Source: a virus. From it: a stretch of 30,603 nt of DNA. Where the stretch lies: the IMG/VR virus record IMGVR_UViG_3300007541_000114, positions 1 through 30,603 of that record, one strand, 5' to 3'. The notes under the pieces were generated by a model. The model was not told the DNA's origin. It searched no databases and saw nothing but the letters and a program-made list of their open reading frames with translations. Positions 15,901-22,146 of this stretch are shown piece after piece (position 1 is the first letter of the stretch; every line of letters starts with the position of its first letter). The position numbers and the translations under genes were made by a program.

Positions 15901-16253
15901 CAAAAAAGATTAGGTCAGAGGATCTAGAGAAGGGAAGTATATATATATTTTCTGGCAATATAACAAAAGACGGTGACGAAGAAGCTTCTTTGACTAAAAT
16001 GTTTTATTCTTCTTGCGAAAAAATAGACTCACACACATTTGCGTCTGGCAAGGCAATAGTTTTAGATGCAAACCCATCTCTATCAGCAAAGACTGTTGAT
16101 GATTTATATGATATAATAAAGAACTCACAGGGTGATAGACCTGTTTATATTAAAATAAATACAGGTAGACACAACTACATGTACAAATTTAAGGTAGAGG
16201 CGTCTTCAAAGATAGAGGGTGCCCTTAAGGAAATAATTAGTTTGGAGAAGTAA
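12930..16253 (+). CDS. dnaE: DNA polymerase III alpha subunit (DnaE-type) with intact PHP domain
   Basis: An 1107-residue family C replicative polymerase starting at GTG 12930, one base inside the previous stop. Residues 1-280 form the PHP domain, and all nine metal ligands expected for an active site are present: His8, His10, Asp17, His42, Glu67, His98, Cys148, Asp216 and His218. The polymerase active site is Pro405-Asp406-Ile-Asp408-Leu-Asp, with the third Asp562 in Lys-Ile-Asp-Phe-Leu-Gly. Gly-Arg-Gly-Ser-Ala-Ala-Gly near 367 and the helix-hairpin-helix and OB-fold region (about 940-1010, Arg-Val-Gly-Gly-Met-Ile-Thr-Ser) follow the DnaE order. A clear beta-clamp-binding motif is not obvious. 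It would replicate the phage genome, possibly with its own proofreading. Confidence 0.95.
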   Translation: MKNWTNLHNHTVYSMLDGHGDIEKYLDRAKSLGMSGIATTDHGNIHSWLDFYDAGMSVGVKPILGSEFYQARKTRFDRDEEERSGPAKNEWEQRGPYHLTVLAKNNTGYKNLIKISSKSYLEGYYVKPRVDHDLISEYSDGLIVLSGCLNGEVCQALLRGDYEYALNSAARMQDIVGRENYFIEIQNHGLSEQKSVINDLVKIAETIGAKVVPSGDCHYVHKEDARAHDIMLCVSTNATVHTENRFSFTGDSFYLQSYEEMEKTFSEEWLRNTMDVCDMVDINLKFGEIYFPNFPIPTEETSVDYFERLAWEGLKNRYGNPLPQHIVDRAEHEIKVVKDMGFPEYFLVVSDLVRWSKENGIKVGWGRGSAAGSILSYAFEITNLDPIKFGLMFERFLVEGRKSMPDIDLDFDDRYRDKVIDYAREKYGYDRVAHICTFNKTGARQSLRDSARALGYSFAEGDSIAKKVPAPVLGISKSLTECMDVEDFISEYQKNNTSKEIVDTAFGLEGIVRQTGIHAAGVVISREPLVEYLPVMQKGADNPIVTQWDMGRVEQCGILKIDFLGLRNLGVIDSCVKLVHKHRGLEIDIDKIPLDDELTFNELCKGNCIGVFQLESSSMRQMMVALQPKSIEDIMALISLHRPGPMGSGMDREYIDRKHGRSKIRYEHPKLEKVLAPSLGIMLYQEDVLGVSRELAGFTSAEADDLRKVIGKKLMDKIPLMRKKFVDGCVENSLLDESQANKIFSDIEYFGGYGFNRAHAASYAMVSYVTAYLKSNYTVEYMAALMSSVVGNKDKQSLYLSDCRKLGINVLPPSINNSGVDFEVIDEQTIIFGFSAVSGIGQSIADAIVGCQDKQNPFVNIFDFFRRCDSNILKKSTLEHLVKAGAFDELYDSDREPVGRLAEIQVLESEKDELGIYVTEHPVSGIWDTLKSRVDCEIIDLQEYPAGSAARVGGMITSVKTLMTKKNEKMYKLTLEDISSDIEIIIFPRDAKKIRSEDLEKGSIYIFSGNITKDGDEEASLTKMFYSSCEKIDSHTFASGKAIVLDANPSLSAKTVDDLYDIIKNSQGDRPVYIKINTGRHNYMYKFKVEASSKIEGALKEIISLEK

Positions 16254-16621
16254 TGGCTGCTAATGGAAGTTATAGAAACCCATCGACAAAAGACTGCTGG
16301 ACCTTTTGTAGCTCATGCAACAGATGTTCCGACAAAGGAAAGTACGCTAAGTGTGCCAGCTGCAGTGGTAGATACGATCCTTATGGGAAGATAGATCCAG
16401 ACAGAGATGATTTCTGTGATTGTAGAAACGGAATCTTAAGATGGAAAACACAAACCGGCAGACTTATCATAACGAAATTTCATTCTAACCCCTTTAAAGG
16501 TGAGGTTAAGTATGAGAAAAAAAGCGAGGACGAAAGAGATTGGGACTCATATGTTAAAGACATGCGAGAGAAGATGAATGATCCAAACTGGAATCCAATC
16601 ACAATATACGGAGATGACTGA
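16253..16621 (+). CDS. cysteine-rich, probably zinc-binding protein
   Basis: A 122-residue protein with eight cysteines in its first half: Cys15, 19, 22, 25, 34, 37, 55 and 57. Spacings Cys-x-x-Cys, Cys-x-x-Cys-x-x-Cys and Cys-x-Cys could bind two zinc ions in a DnaJ-type or treble-clef style arrangement, though no named family fits. The second half is charged and has no motif. It overlaps the polymerase stop by one base. Placement right after the polymerase suggests a nucleic-acid or polymerase-accessory role, without direct evidence. Confidence 0.75.
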   Translation: MAANGSYRNPSTKDCWTFCSSCNRCSDKGKYAKCASCSGRYDPYGKIDPDRDDFCDCRNGILRWKTQTGRLIITKFHSNPFKGEVKYEKKSEDERDWDSYVKDMREKMNDPNWNPITIYGDD

Positions 16622-16622
16622 G

Positions 16623-16826
16623 ATGCAAGAAAATTATGATATTGAATCAATATCCAAGGGAAACATAAAGCTCACAGAATACTCAAACCCTGATACTGGC
16701 GAAGTCGAAAAGACATACATACAGAACGGTATTTTGGGATTTTGGATTTCTGATCAAGAAATAAAAGACCTATACCTCTTACTTAGTTACTATATAAATA
16801 TAGAGGAAATATCCAATATAAAGTAG
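16623..16826 (+). CDS. hypothetical protein, 67 residues
   Basis: A small protein. ATG 16623 is chosen since GGAG at 16610-16613 lies 9 bases before it. ATG 16614 is the alternative and would overlap the previous gene. It has an N-terminal beta-like segment (Ile-Lys-Leu-Thr-Glu-Tyr), a Thr-Tyr-Ile-Gln-Asn-Gly turn, and a hydrophobic helix (Leu-Tyr-Leu-Leu-Leu-Ser-Tyr-Tyr). The pattern resembles the 68-residue protein at 25977-26183: beta strands and a Leu-rich helix after Gln-Glu. No family is recognised. Confidence 0.65.
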   Translation: MQENYDIESISKGNIKLTEYSNPDTGEVEKTYIQNGILGFWISDQEIKDLYLLLSYYINIEEISNIK

Positions 16827-16834
16827 GAGGAAAT

Positions 16835-17002
16835 ATGTGGCCAAAACTAGAGAATGATTTCATGGAAATAGGTAACACTGGATGGGTTCCATCTGGCCAA
16901 GGTTGTTTTATAAATAAAAATAATGGCCATTTATTAGACGAAATCGGTAGAGAGTTTGATGAAAACGGAATTTTAATATATGACCCAAATGAAATAGAAT
17001 AA
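16835..17002 (+). CDS. hypothetical protein, 55 residues
   Basis: A small open frame with ATG 16835 and TAA 17000-17002. AGGAGG at 16825-16830 is an excellent ribosome-binding site overlapping the previous stop, and it fills an otherwise empty 196-base gap, so I take it as real. The protein is Trp/Gly-rich at the start (Met-Trp-Pro-Lys, Gly-Trp-Val-Pro-Ser-Gly-Gln-Gly) and acidic at the end (Asp-Pro-Asn-Glu-Ile-Glu). It has one cysteine and no membrane segment. Function is unknown. Confidence 0.65.
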   Translation: MWPKLENDFMEIGNTGWVPSGQGCFINKNNGHLLDEIGREFDENGILIYDPNEIE

Positions 17003-17022
17003 CAAATAAGTTAGGATTACTT

Positions 17023-17811
17023 TTGTCTATAAATTATAATGAATTATCTGAATTAAAAAGAATTAGCCTAGTAGATTTCTCGTATTCTAGAATTGATACA
17101 TACGAGCAATGCCCGGCAAAATATTTCTACTCCTATATCTCGAAGGAGCCAAGACAGTTTGCTCCAGCAGCAGTACTCGGCAATATAGTTCATGAGGTAT
17201 TTGAGAAGGTTCTGGAGAATGACAAGGCACTTGATATAGAGGAGCTTAAGTCCGAATACGCAAAGGCAGTACCAGAGTGGGATCCGTTAAATCAGATACC
17301 CCAGGAACTACTAGATGCCGGAAATGTTATTATAGATGAGTTTTACGATCAGAATGAGGACTCCTCTTTTAATATATATGCTAAAGAAATGGGCTTTGAG
17401 ATTTTAATGGGGTCCTATGTCGTAAGGGGTTTTATAGACAGAATAGATTTAGTTGGGGATACTGTTTATATTATAGATTATAAAACTGGAAAATGGGAAG
17501 TTGCGGCTAAGGATATACAAAACAATCTCCAGCTTGGAATTTATGCTCTCGCGGTAAGCCAGATTTTTCCAGACAAAAACATCTACGCCGAGCTATATTA
17601 CCTTAGATCCGGAAGAAGAAAAGGGCATCACTTTACCCCAGATGATATAGAGAACGTCAAAGTAGAGTTAGTAAAAAAGATGCAAAAAATAATAAACGAT
17701 ACCAATTTTGTACCCACATCGAATGGAAGGATTTGCTCTTTTTGTGATCACGCAAAATCTGGAGCTTGTGGTACTGGTGTTTTTAGGAATAAAAAGAATT
17801 ACAGAAACTAA
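17023..17811 (+). CDS. Cas4/RecB-family exonuclease, PD-(D/E)xK with Fe-S cysteines
   Basis: A 262-residue nuclease starting at TTG 17023 behind TTAGGA at 17011-17016. It shows the full family pattern: Ser-Tyr-Ser-Arg-Ile-Asp-Thr-Tyr-Glu-Gln-Cys30-Pro, His57 in Gly-Asn-Ile-Val-His-Glu, Asp139 in Gly-Phe-Ile-Asp-Arg-Ile-Asp, Asp152-Tyr-Lys154-Thr-Gly, then Gln-Leu-Gly-Ile-Tyr. Cys238, Cys241 and Cys249 join Cys30 as candidate 4Fe-4S ligands. It should degrade or resect DNA ends, in recombination, host DNA breakdown or packaging of recombination intermediates. It ends the replication operon just before a bidirectional terminator. The catalytically degenerate relative is at 9931-10707. Confidence 0.88.
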   Translation: MSINYNELSELKRISLVDFSYSRIDTYEQCPAKYFYSYISKEPRQFAPAAVLGNIVHEVFEKVLENDKALDIEELKSEYAKAVPEWDPLNQIPQELLDAGNVIIDEFYDQNEDSSFNIYAKEMGFEILMGSYVVRGFIDRIDLVGDTVYIIDYKTGKWEVAAKDIQNNLQLGIYALAVSQIFPDKNIYAELYYLRSGRRKGHHFTPDDIENVKVELVKKMQKIINDTNFVPTSNGRICSFCDHAKSGACGTGVFRNKKNYRN

Positions 17812-17851
17812 AAATGGGGGGTAAGCCACGTCTGTGACCTACCCCCCATTT
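17812..17851. terminator. bidirectional intrinsic terminator
   Basis: A 12-bp perfect stem (AAATGGGGGGTA with TACCCCCCATTT) around a 16-base loop lies between the convergent ends of the + strand Cas4-like gene (stop at 17811) and the - strand gene (stop at 17864). A-rich sequence on the left and T-rich on the right give a U-tract in both directions, although short. Confidence 0.82.
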
Positions 17852-17863
17852 ATTAGGGGTTAA

Positions 17864-18037
17864 TCAGAATGTGTCGACAGTGTTGTCGATTGAATCCTGA
17901 ACGAGATCGAAGTCATCGAACTCGGTAACAACCTTTACCGCACGCTCACGAGAGAAACCAAGGTCGATTAAATCCTCGATTGTTGAGTCGTTAATCTTGC
18001 TAACGATGCTTGCGGTGATGCTATTCAGTGTATTCAT
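17864..18037 (-). CDS. small UBA-like protein, only minus-strand gene
   Basis: A 57-residue protein read on the minus strand from ATG at 18037, preceded on that strand by AAAGAGGT as ribosome-binding site. Longer upstream starts lack such a site. Residues from about 19 to 50 follow a UBA/TS-N fold pattern: Glu-Asp-Leu-Ile-Asp-Leu-Gly-Phe-Ser-Arg-Glu-Arg-Ala-Val, then an acidic Asp-Phe-Asp-Leu-Val-Gln-Asp helix. Bacterial relatives of this three-helix fold bind proteins. Codon use is unlike the neighbours (ATC, CGT, CTC and GAC preferred, no AGA and no ATA). It has its own terminator and a divergent upstream region. It may be a host-interaction factor. Confidence 0.72.
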   Translation of the reverse strand: MNTLNSITASIVSKINDSTIEDLIDLGFSRERAVKVVTEFDDFDLVQDSIDNTVDTF

Positions 18038-18059
18038 TTCGTACCTCTTTCTTAGGTGT

Positions 18060-18088
18060 TTGTATTTTTTTATATTTTGTTGTATAAT
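18060..18088 (+). promoter_or_regulatory. sigma70-type promoter, divergent region
   Basis: TTGTAT at 18060-18065 and TATAAT at 18083-18088 are separated by 17 bases, the same layout as the promoter at 6163-6191 and with the shared run TGTATAATA. Transcription would start near 18095 and drive the gene at 18125. Just downstream, GTACTTGTAC at 18093-18102 is a short inverted repeat that could be an operator. The same gap must hold the promoter of the minus-strand gene, which I could not place. Confidence 0.72.
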
Positions 18089-18124
18089 AAAGGTACTTGT
18101 ACTTACGAGTGTAAAGGATATCAT

Positions 18125-18700
18125 ATGAATCTACGTGTTGTCGAGTCGAAAGAATTTTTTTTGGAGAAGTCACCTCTCAAGAAACATCCTAATCTAAATA
18201 ATATCAGGAACAAATCTATGAATATGGAGATAATTGAGAATGATGGAGTAAGAGCCAGGGGAGGCAACTACAGCGGAAACGCTTACAGGTATACCAAGAC
18301 TGGATACAGGGAAGATATAGGTATGAGCGTTCGCTCTAGCTGGGAGGCAAACCTTGTCAGAGTGCTAAACCTTTATAGAATACAATTCGATTTTGAGCCT
18401 ACTGTTTTTTCTTTTCCAGTTAAAAGGGGAACAAAGGGTTATACTCCAGATTTTTTCTTAAAAAGAAATGGTGACTGGATCGAGGTTAAGGGTTACCTGG
18501 ATGACAAAAGTAAGATAAAATTAAAAAGATTCAAAAGATATTACCCCAAAGAATTTGAAAGGCTAACTTGTGTAATAGGTAAATACTCAAAAGACGCTAT
18601 AAATTTTATGTCAGAGCTAGAAATCCCGAGCGTAGTATTCTACGAAGACATACGAGACCACTTCGCAGATTATCTAATATCCTGGGAAGGAAAGAAATGA
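18125..18700 (+). CDS. PD-(D/E)xK endonuclease, endonuclease I / resolvase-like
   Basis: A 191-residue nuclease starting at ATG 18125 behind AAGGA at 18114-18118. The catalytic pattern is Glu74 in Arg-Ser-Ser-Trp-Glu-Ala-Asn, Asp109 in Tyr-Thr-Pro-Asp-Phe-Phe-Leu, and Glu120-Val-Lys122 in Trp-Ile-Glu-Val-Lys-Gly-Tyr. This order and spacing match phage T7 endonuclease I-type enzymes, which resolve branched DNA and Holliday junctions and help degrade host DNA. Residues 1-60 are a poorly conserved, basic lead-in. It is the first gene after the promoter at 18060 and overlaps the sigma-like gene by 4 bases (ATGA). Confidence 0.8.
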   Translation: MNLRVVESKEFFLEKSPLKKHPNLNNIRNKSMNMEIIENDGVRARGGNYSGNAYRYTKTGYREDIGMSVRSSWEANLVRVLNLYRIQFDFEPTVFSFPVKRGTKGYTPDFFLKRNGDWIEVKGYLDDKSKIKLKRFKRYYPKEFERLTCVIGKYSKDAINFMSELEIPSVVFYEDIRDHFADYLISWEGKK

Positions 18701-19557
18701 CTAAAAAAAGCTATAAAGAAACTTATTATTCCTTAAAAGAAGAAGAAATGCAAGAGCTAATAGCAAAAGCTAAGACGGGCTCATCAAAAGATCAGGAGGA
18801 GTTGCTAAAAGTTTTTAATAACTTTCTAACCAAGTACACCTCAATGCTGTACTACGGGAAGTATAATCTTAATGACTACGACATACGAAGGTTTATATCT
18901 TTATTCATAAAAGATCCTGGTACAAGATTTTCTTTGATGAGACAAAAGTTTACTCCAGCTGTAATAAAGAATGTAAATGAATGCATGCGTGGCATACACT
19001 ATATGGCCAAGAGGTATGGTGACGAAGAGGATATACGACAAACTGTTGATATGACCTTCTTTCAGTGTATATCAAGGTACGAAAGGAAGGGATCTATACC
19101 TTTTAGCGGATTCTTGTATAGCTATTTTTTCTATCTACTAAAGAAAAATGTTGATACGTTTTTAATTGATCAGCTTGGAAGAAAAACTTTTCCTTTATTA
19201 AGTGACGAATCTAATTCTGATTCAGATTCAGAAGAATCTTTTGTTGGGTTCAAAGCAGATCCCGTAGAGTACAGTATGGAGCAACTTTTAGCCGCAGACA
19301 AAATAGATGAATTCTGGGTTATGGGAGAGAAAAATATGCCACCATTTGATAGACTTACGGTTCAAGAGCGTCAGCTGTTAAAATGGAGATATGTCGACGG
19401 GCAGAGGTCCAGTCAGATATCATCAAAAATAAATGAGCACCCAAATACAATTAGGGAGCACTTGGTTAAGATAAGAAACAAAGTTAGAGAAGCAATAATG
19501 GAGCAAAATTTAGAGGAATTTATTCCTCTGATAGAGGTAGAAAAATCTAATGATTAA
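18697..19557 (+). CDS. sigma factor-like transcription protein
   Basis: A 286-residue protein with the layout of a divergent sigma70-family factor. A region-2-like helical segment lies around 108-152 (Asp-Ile-Arg-Gln-Thr-Val-Asp-Met-Thr-Phe-Phe-Gln-Cys, then Phe-Ser-Gly-Phe-Leu-Tyr), a Ser/Asp-rich linker near 172-182, and a region-4 helix-turn-helix at 218-267 (Leu-Thr-Val-Gln-Glu-Arg-Gln-Leu-Leu-Lys-Trp-Arg-Tyr, then Asn-Thr-Ile-Arg-Glu-His-Leu). Sigma-like proteins redirect host RNA polymerase to middle or late phage promoters. The first 100 residues match no region I know. It could alternatively be a regulator with only a sigma-like HTH. Confidence 0.75.
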   Translation: MTKKSYKETYYSLKEEEMQELIAKAKTGSSKDQEELLKVFNNFLTKYTSMLYYGKYNLNDYDIRRFISLFIKDPGTRFSLMRQKFTPAVIKNVNECMRGIHYMAKRYGDEEDIRQTVDMTFFQCISRYERKGSIPFSGFLYSYFFYLLKKNVDTFLIDQLGRKTFPLLSDESNSDSDSEESFVGFKADPVEYSMEQLLAADKIDEFWVMGEKNMPPFDRLTVQERQLLKWRYVDGQRSSQISSKINEHPNTIREHLVKIRNKVREAIMEQNLEEFIPLIEVEKSND

Positions 19558-20065
19558 AACTTCGCTAGGTAAAATACAGGAAACACTTCAAGAATTCTTA
19601 GAGCCACAGTTACGTGAAATAGTTATAGCCTATGCAGATGTGGAAAAGCATTCGCAGTACTATGTGGAGATACCTGAGTCTGATGTTATCGATTTAGGTA
19701 TAGAAAATATAGCTTCTTTAGTTGCCAGATCTTCTAATGTATATGGTAGAGCAGCAAGATTTGCTGGGATAGCAAGAGCCCAGTATAAAATACTTGAAGG
19801 CTCATATAAGCGAGTTTATAAATCAAATAAAGTTGGCAGAAACGAAGACGAGAGAGAAGCAAACGCCATGAATGCGGCGGGAGATGAGTATTCAGCCCTA
19901 GTTACCTGCGAGGCAATCGTCCAACTCGCAGAATCGATAGAGGCAGCAGCCAGAATAGCATCAGAATCTGCACGCAAGATTATGGATAAAATACAGTCAA
20001 TGCAGATAGCTTCATATAGAGAAGAAAAAGGATTCTATAGAGAGTCTGACTTTAGCACTTATTAG
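19550..20065 (+). CDS. hypothetical helical protein, 171 residues
   Basis: A soluble protein overlapping the sigma-like gene by 8 bases. After residue 60 it is mostly helical and Ala-rich, with Gly-Arg-Ala-Ala-Arg-Phe-Ala-Gly-Ile-Ala-Arg-Ala, Gly-Ser-Tyr-Lys-Arg-Val-Tyr-Lys and a long C-terminal helix rich in Ala and Glu. The size, context next to nuclease and RNase H genes, and the Tyr-Lys basic patch recall recombination mediators such as T4 UvsY, but the motifs are too weak to assign it. Function is unknown. Confidence 0.6.
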   Translation: MIKTSLGKIQETLQEFLEPQLREIVIAYADVEKHSQYYVEIPESDVIDLGIENIASLVARSSNVYGRAARFAGIARAQYKILEGSYKRVYKSNKVGRNEDEREANAMNAAGDEYSALVTCEAIVQLAESIEAAARIASESARKIMDKIQSMQIASYREEKGFYRESDFSTY

Positions 20066-20073
20066 GAGTTTTG

Positions 20074-20283
20074 ATGTACGTTGCCCATTATAAATCTGTT
20101 GTTTCTTCTTCTGAGTTTTACTCACAAAAGAGAAATACGCTAGACTTTCCTACTCAAGTTGAGTTTGATGGAGAAAGATATATGTTATTTAGAACCGTTC
20201 AAGTTTCGACACCGACTCAAGAAAAAAGATTTCTTGATATGACTAGTGGCTATGGTATACCTAGCGACATAAGAATAGATTGA
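20074..20283 (+). CDS. hypothetical protein, 69 residues
   Basis: A small protein starting at ATG 20074, with AGGAG at 20064-20068. A TTG at 20071 would sit too close. It is mixed alpha/beta with aromatic-rich strands (Tyr-Val-Ala-His-Tyr, Arg-Tyr-Met-Leu-Phe-Arg). No cysteine pair or membrane segment is visible and no family is recognised. The next gene starts a few bases after its stop. Confidence 0.6.
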   Translation: MYVAHYKSVVSSSEFYSQKRNTLDFPTQVEFDGERYMLFRTVQVSTPTQEKRFLDMTSGYGIPSDIRID

Positions 20284-20292
20284 TTGACAATT

Positions 20293-20724
20293 ATGAATAT
20301 AGAAGTTTTCTGCGACGGTGCCTCTAGGGGGCAGGGTCAAAAAAAGTTTGGCGAAGCTTCTTGCGGTGTCGTTGTCTATAGGAATAGAAAAAAGATAGCA
20401 CAGTTTGCCAGAGGTCTTGGTCCTAGAACTAATAATGAGGCTGAGTATGAGGCAGTAATAGCTGGTTTACTTATTTGCTCGATGGCAGATTTGGCAGACC
20501 CGATTATATATACTGATTCAGCTGTAGTTGCTAATCAAGTTAACGGGAAATGGAGATGCAAAAACGATGCGCTGATTCCGCTGTTGATGACCGTTGAGGA
20601 AATAAAAGAGGAGTATAACTTCAGAGTAGTTCAAGTTCCAAGATCATTTGTGTGGGAAGCAGATGGGCTCGCTAATCAATTTTTAGATCAATTAAAAGAA
20701 AGAAAAGAATACTTAAACAAGTAA
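20293..20724 (+). CDS. rnhA: ribonuclease HI
   Basis: A 143-residue RNase H that removes RNA from RNA-DNA hybrids, such as primers made by the primase. The DEDD active site is complete: Asp8 in Phe-Cys-Asp-Gly-Ala-Ser-Arg-Gly, Glu49 in Asn-Asn-Glu-Ala-Glu-Tyr, Asp75 in Tyr-Thr-Asp-Ser, and Asp124 in Glu-Ala-Asp-Gly-Leu-Ala-Asn. This fits the short ribonuclease HI-like subtype without the basic protrusion. Start ATG 20293 is preferred because the first beta strand then begins at once. TTG 20284 would add three residues. No clear ribosome-binding site precedes either start, which suggests coupling to the upstream gene. Confidence 0.9.
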   Translation: MNIEVFCDGASRGQGQKKFGEASCGVVVYRNRKKIAQFARGLGPRTNNEAEYEAVIAGLLICSMADLADPIIYTDSAVVANQVNGKWRCKNDALIPLLMTVEEIKEEYNFRVVQVPRSFVWEADGLANQFLDQLKERKEYLNK

Positions 20725-20744
20725 ACTGAGTGATTGAGGTATAA

Positions 20745-21527
20745 ATGAAAGATATAAATCCCAATAAACCAATTATATTAGGCCTTTCAGGTAAGGCAGT
20801 AACTGGAAAAACATCGGTTGCAGAGTCAATAGTTCCTAAGGCTGCGATAGAAACAGAGTCATCAGGCATTTCTTGGGACCACATATTTTTTGCACTACCA
20901 CTATATGAGTTGGCAAATATTAGAAAGCAGATATTAGGAACAAGAAAAAGAACTAGGCAGCTGTATGCTATACATGATGTTATTTACGATATATTTGGCG
21001 GCTCCGCTATAGGTAATGTTCCAGACTACGAAGATATGATCAACATAGTCCAGCAAATATATAATATGCCAATAGAGCCAGAGGGTATTAAGCCAAGAAC
21101 ATTCCTACAAAAAGCTGGAGACATATGTAGGTCGCACAACGAACTATGTTTTTCAGAGTGGGCAATTAATAAATCTAAAAAATTATATAATGATTACACA
21201 CAGGAAAAGCAAGAGTTAGATTTAATAAATCCGTTTTGTGTTATCATCTCTGATGTTAGATTTTTAAATGAGGCAGAAGCGATCAAGAATCAGGAGAATG
21301 GTATATTAATTACATATACGGCCTCTGAAGAAGTTAGGCAGAATCGAATGATCCAAAGAGATGGTATGCTGATGTCTGAAGATCAGATGAATCATATATC
21401 AGAAAAGCAGATAGATGATATTATACCTTTAAGCGATTTAGTTATGGATACCTCAGATATGTCCGTGGAAACTCAGAAGGGTTTGACAGTTGAGTTTGTA
21501 TCTAGTATAGTTGGCACCTATGCCTAA
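20745..21527 (+). CDS. deoxynucleoside monophosphate kinase-like P-loop protein
   Basis: A 260-residue kinase of the phage dNMP kinase (T4 gp1-like) group that would phosphorylate dNMPs to dNDPs. It has a P-loop at 16-23 (Gly-Lys-Ala-Val-Thr-Gly-Lys-Thr), Arg-Thr-Phe-Leu-Gln-Lys-Ala-Gly-Asp near 121-129, and the family hallmark Ile-Ser-Asp170-Val-Arg172-Phe-Leu-Asn-Glu-Ala. Lid-like arginines follow (Arg-Gln-Asn-Arg-Met-Ile-Gln-Arg). Starts at ATG 20745 in a 20-base gap with TGAGGT. With dCMP deaminase and the 2-deoxyribosyltransferase it completes a nucleotide-supply theme. Substrate specificity, including modified dNMPs, is unknown. Confidence 0.8.
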   Translation: MKDINPNKPIILGLSGKAVTGKTSVAESIVPKAAIETESSGISWDHIFFALPLYELANIRKQILGTRKRTRQLYAIHDVIYDIFGGSAIGNVPDYEDMINIVQQIYNMPIEPEGIKPRTFLQKAGDICRSHNELCFSEWAINKSKKLYNDYTQEKQELDLINPFCVIISDVRFLNEAEAIKNQENGILITYTASEEVRQNRMIQRDGMLMSEDQMNHISEKQIDDIIPLSDLVMDTSDMSVETQKGLTVEFVSSIVGTYA

Positions 21528-21840
21528 GATAGTTCCGTCAGCACAAGAGCAATCAGATTCATTTTCTATACAAAAGGTGGTAGAAGTTTTGTCAAATGAA
21601 ATAACAGTTTCCTCAAATCCAGTGTTTATATGTGGTGTTAATAGAAAAATAAATATAGGAAACTTTGAGAACATAGACGTTTATGCGGGTGTAACTCTTC
21701 CTTTAGGTAATGTATCCCTTGAGGATAAGGAAAAACTACAGGAGGCAGTAGAGCAAGCAGCTGCTTACGGCTTTTCTTTAGTTTCTAAAGAAACTGGAGA
21801 AAGATATTTACTAATAAAAGAGTCACAACAAGGGAGTTGA
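21520..21840 (+). CDS. hypothetical protein, 106 residues
   Basis: Starts at ATG 21520 (a TTG at 21511 would add three residues), overlapping the kinase by 8 bases. The middle contains Lys-Ile-Asn-Ile-Gly-Asn-Phe-Glu-Asn-Ile-Asp-Val-Tyr-Ala-Gly-Val, a pattern I have seen in small phage proteins of unknown function near replication genes. The C-terminal part is a helix followed by Tyr-Leu-Leu-Ile-Lys. It is probably an alpha/beta single-domain protein that could bind nucleic acid, but this is only inferred from context. Confidence 0.62.
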   Translation: MPKIVPSAQEQSDSFSIQKVVEVLSNEITVSSNPVFICGVNRKINIGNFENIDVYAGVTLPLGNVSLEDKEKLQEAVEQAAAYGFSLVSKETGERYLLIKESQQGS

Positions 21841-21841
21841 A

Positions 21842-22123
21842 ATGAAATTTATAAAAAAATTCTTTAAAAATATAGTACCCAAAAAAAATAACGAAACCAA
21901 TACTGTAGTTAGTCAGCCAAATCCTATTGAGAAAATTAAACCCATTTCTGATTTTATTCAAGATGGTGGTTTTGATCTCGATGATAAGGCTGAAAAAGTA
22001 TCTGGCGAGAAGGCAGATAGTCCGGTTGGCCCGGTAAAAAAGAAGCCGGGTAGACCAAAGGGCGCTGCAAAGAAGACACCGTCCAAGAAGACGCCTTCTA
22101 AGAATACGCCTAGTAAAAAATAA
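21842..22123 (+). CDS. Lys-rich protein with AT-hook and histone-tail-like repeat
   Basis: A 93-residue protein. The first 15 residues are amphipathic and basic. The centre is acidic (Asp-Leu-Asp-Asp-Lys-Ala-Glu-Lys). The C-terminal third is a DNA-binding tail: Lys-Lys-Lys-Pro-Gly70-Arg-Pro72-Lys-Gly is a canonical AT-hook, followed by three Lys-Lys/Asn-Thr-Pro-Ser repeats like histone H1 or bacterial Hc1 tails. It should bind the minor groove of AT-rich DNA, which suits this genome. It lies directly before a strong terminator, closing the replication operon. Possible roles are DNA condensation or transcription control. The family is not known to me. Confidence 0.72.
   Translation: MKFIKKFFKNIVPKKNNETNTVVSQPNPIEKIKPISDFIQDGGFDLDDKAEKVSGEKADSPVGPVKKKPGRPKGAAKKTPSKKTPSKNTPSKK
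22070..22114 (+). repeat. three tandem 15-base units coding Lys-Lys/Asn-Thr-Pro-Ser
   Basis: Three direct 15-base units inside the AT-hook protein gene, differing mostly at third codon positions. The protein repeat is better kept than the DNA (ACA/ACG, CCG/CCT, TCC/TCT/AGT), which implies selection on the peptide. Confidence 0.8.
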
Positions 22124-22146
22124 TTTTAACTGTTATAATAACAAGG

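Noticed and set aside
15482-15958. A 158-residue minus-strand open frame
   Set aside because: It lies entirely inside the Pol III alpha gene, whose motifs are clear. The composition is that of antisense reading of an AT-rich gene and no ribosome-binding site is visible.
19550-20065. Possible T4 UvsY-type recombination mediator
   Set aside because: Size and helical, basic nature fit loosely, but no diagnostic residues could be recognised, so it is left as hypothetical.
22070-22114. Tandem 15-base units taken as a possible CRISPR or iteron array
   Set aside because: They are codons for Lys-Lys/Asn-Thr-Pro-Ser, differ at third positions, have no spacers, and lie inside a protein-coding gene.
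22134-22139. A perfect TATAAT just after the AT-hook gene
   Set aside because: It has no -35 partner, and a strong terminator begins 8 bases downstream, so any transcript would end at once.
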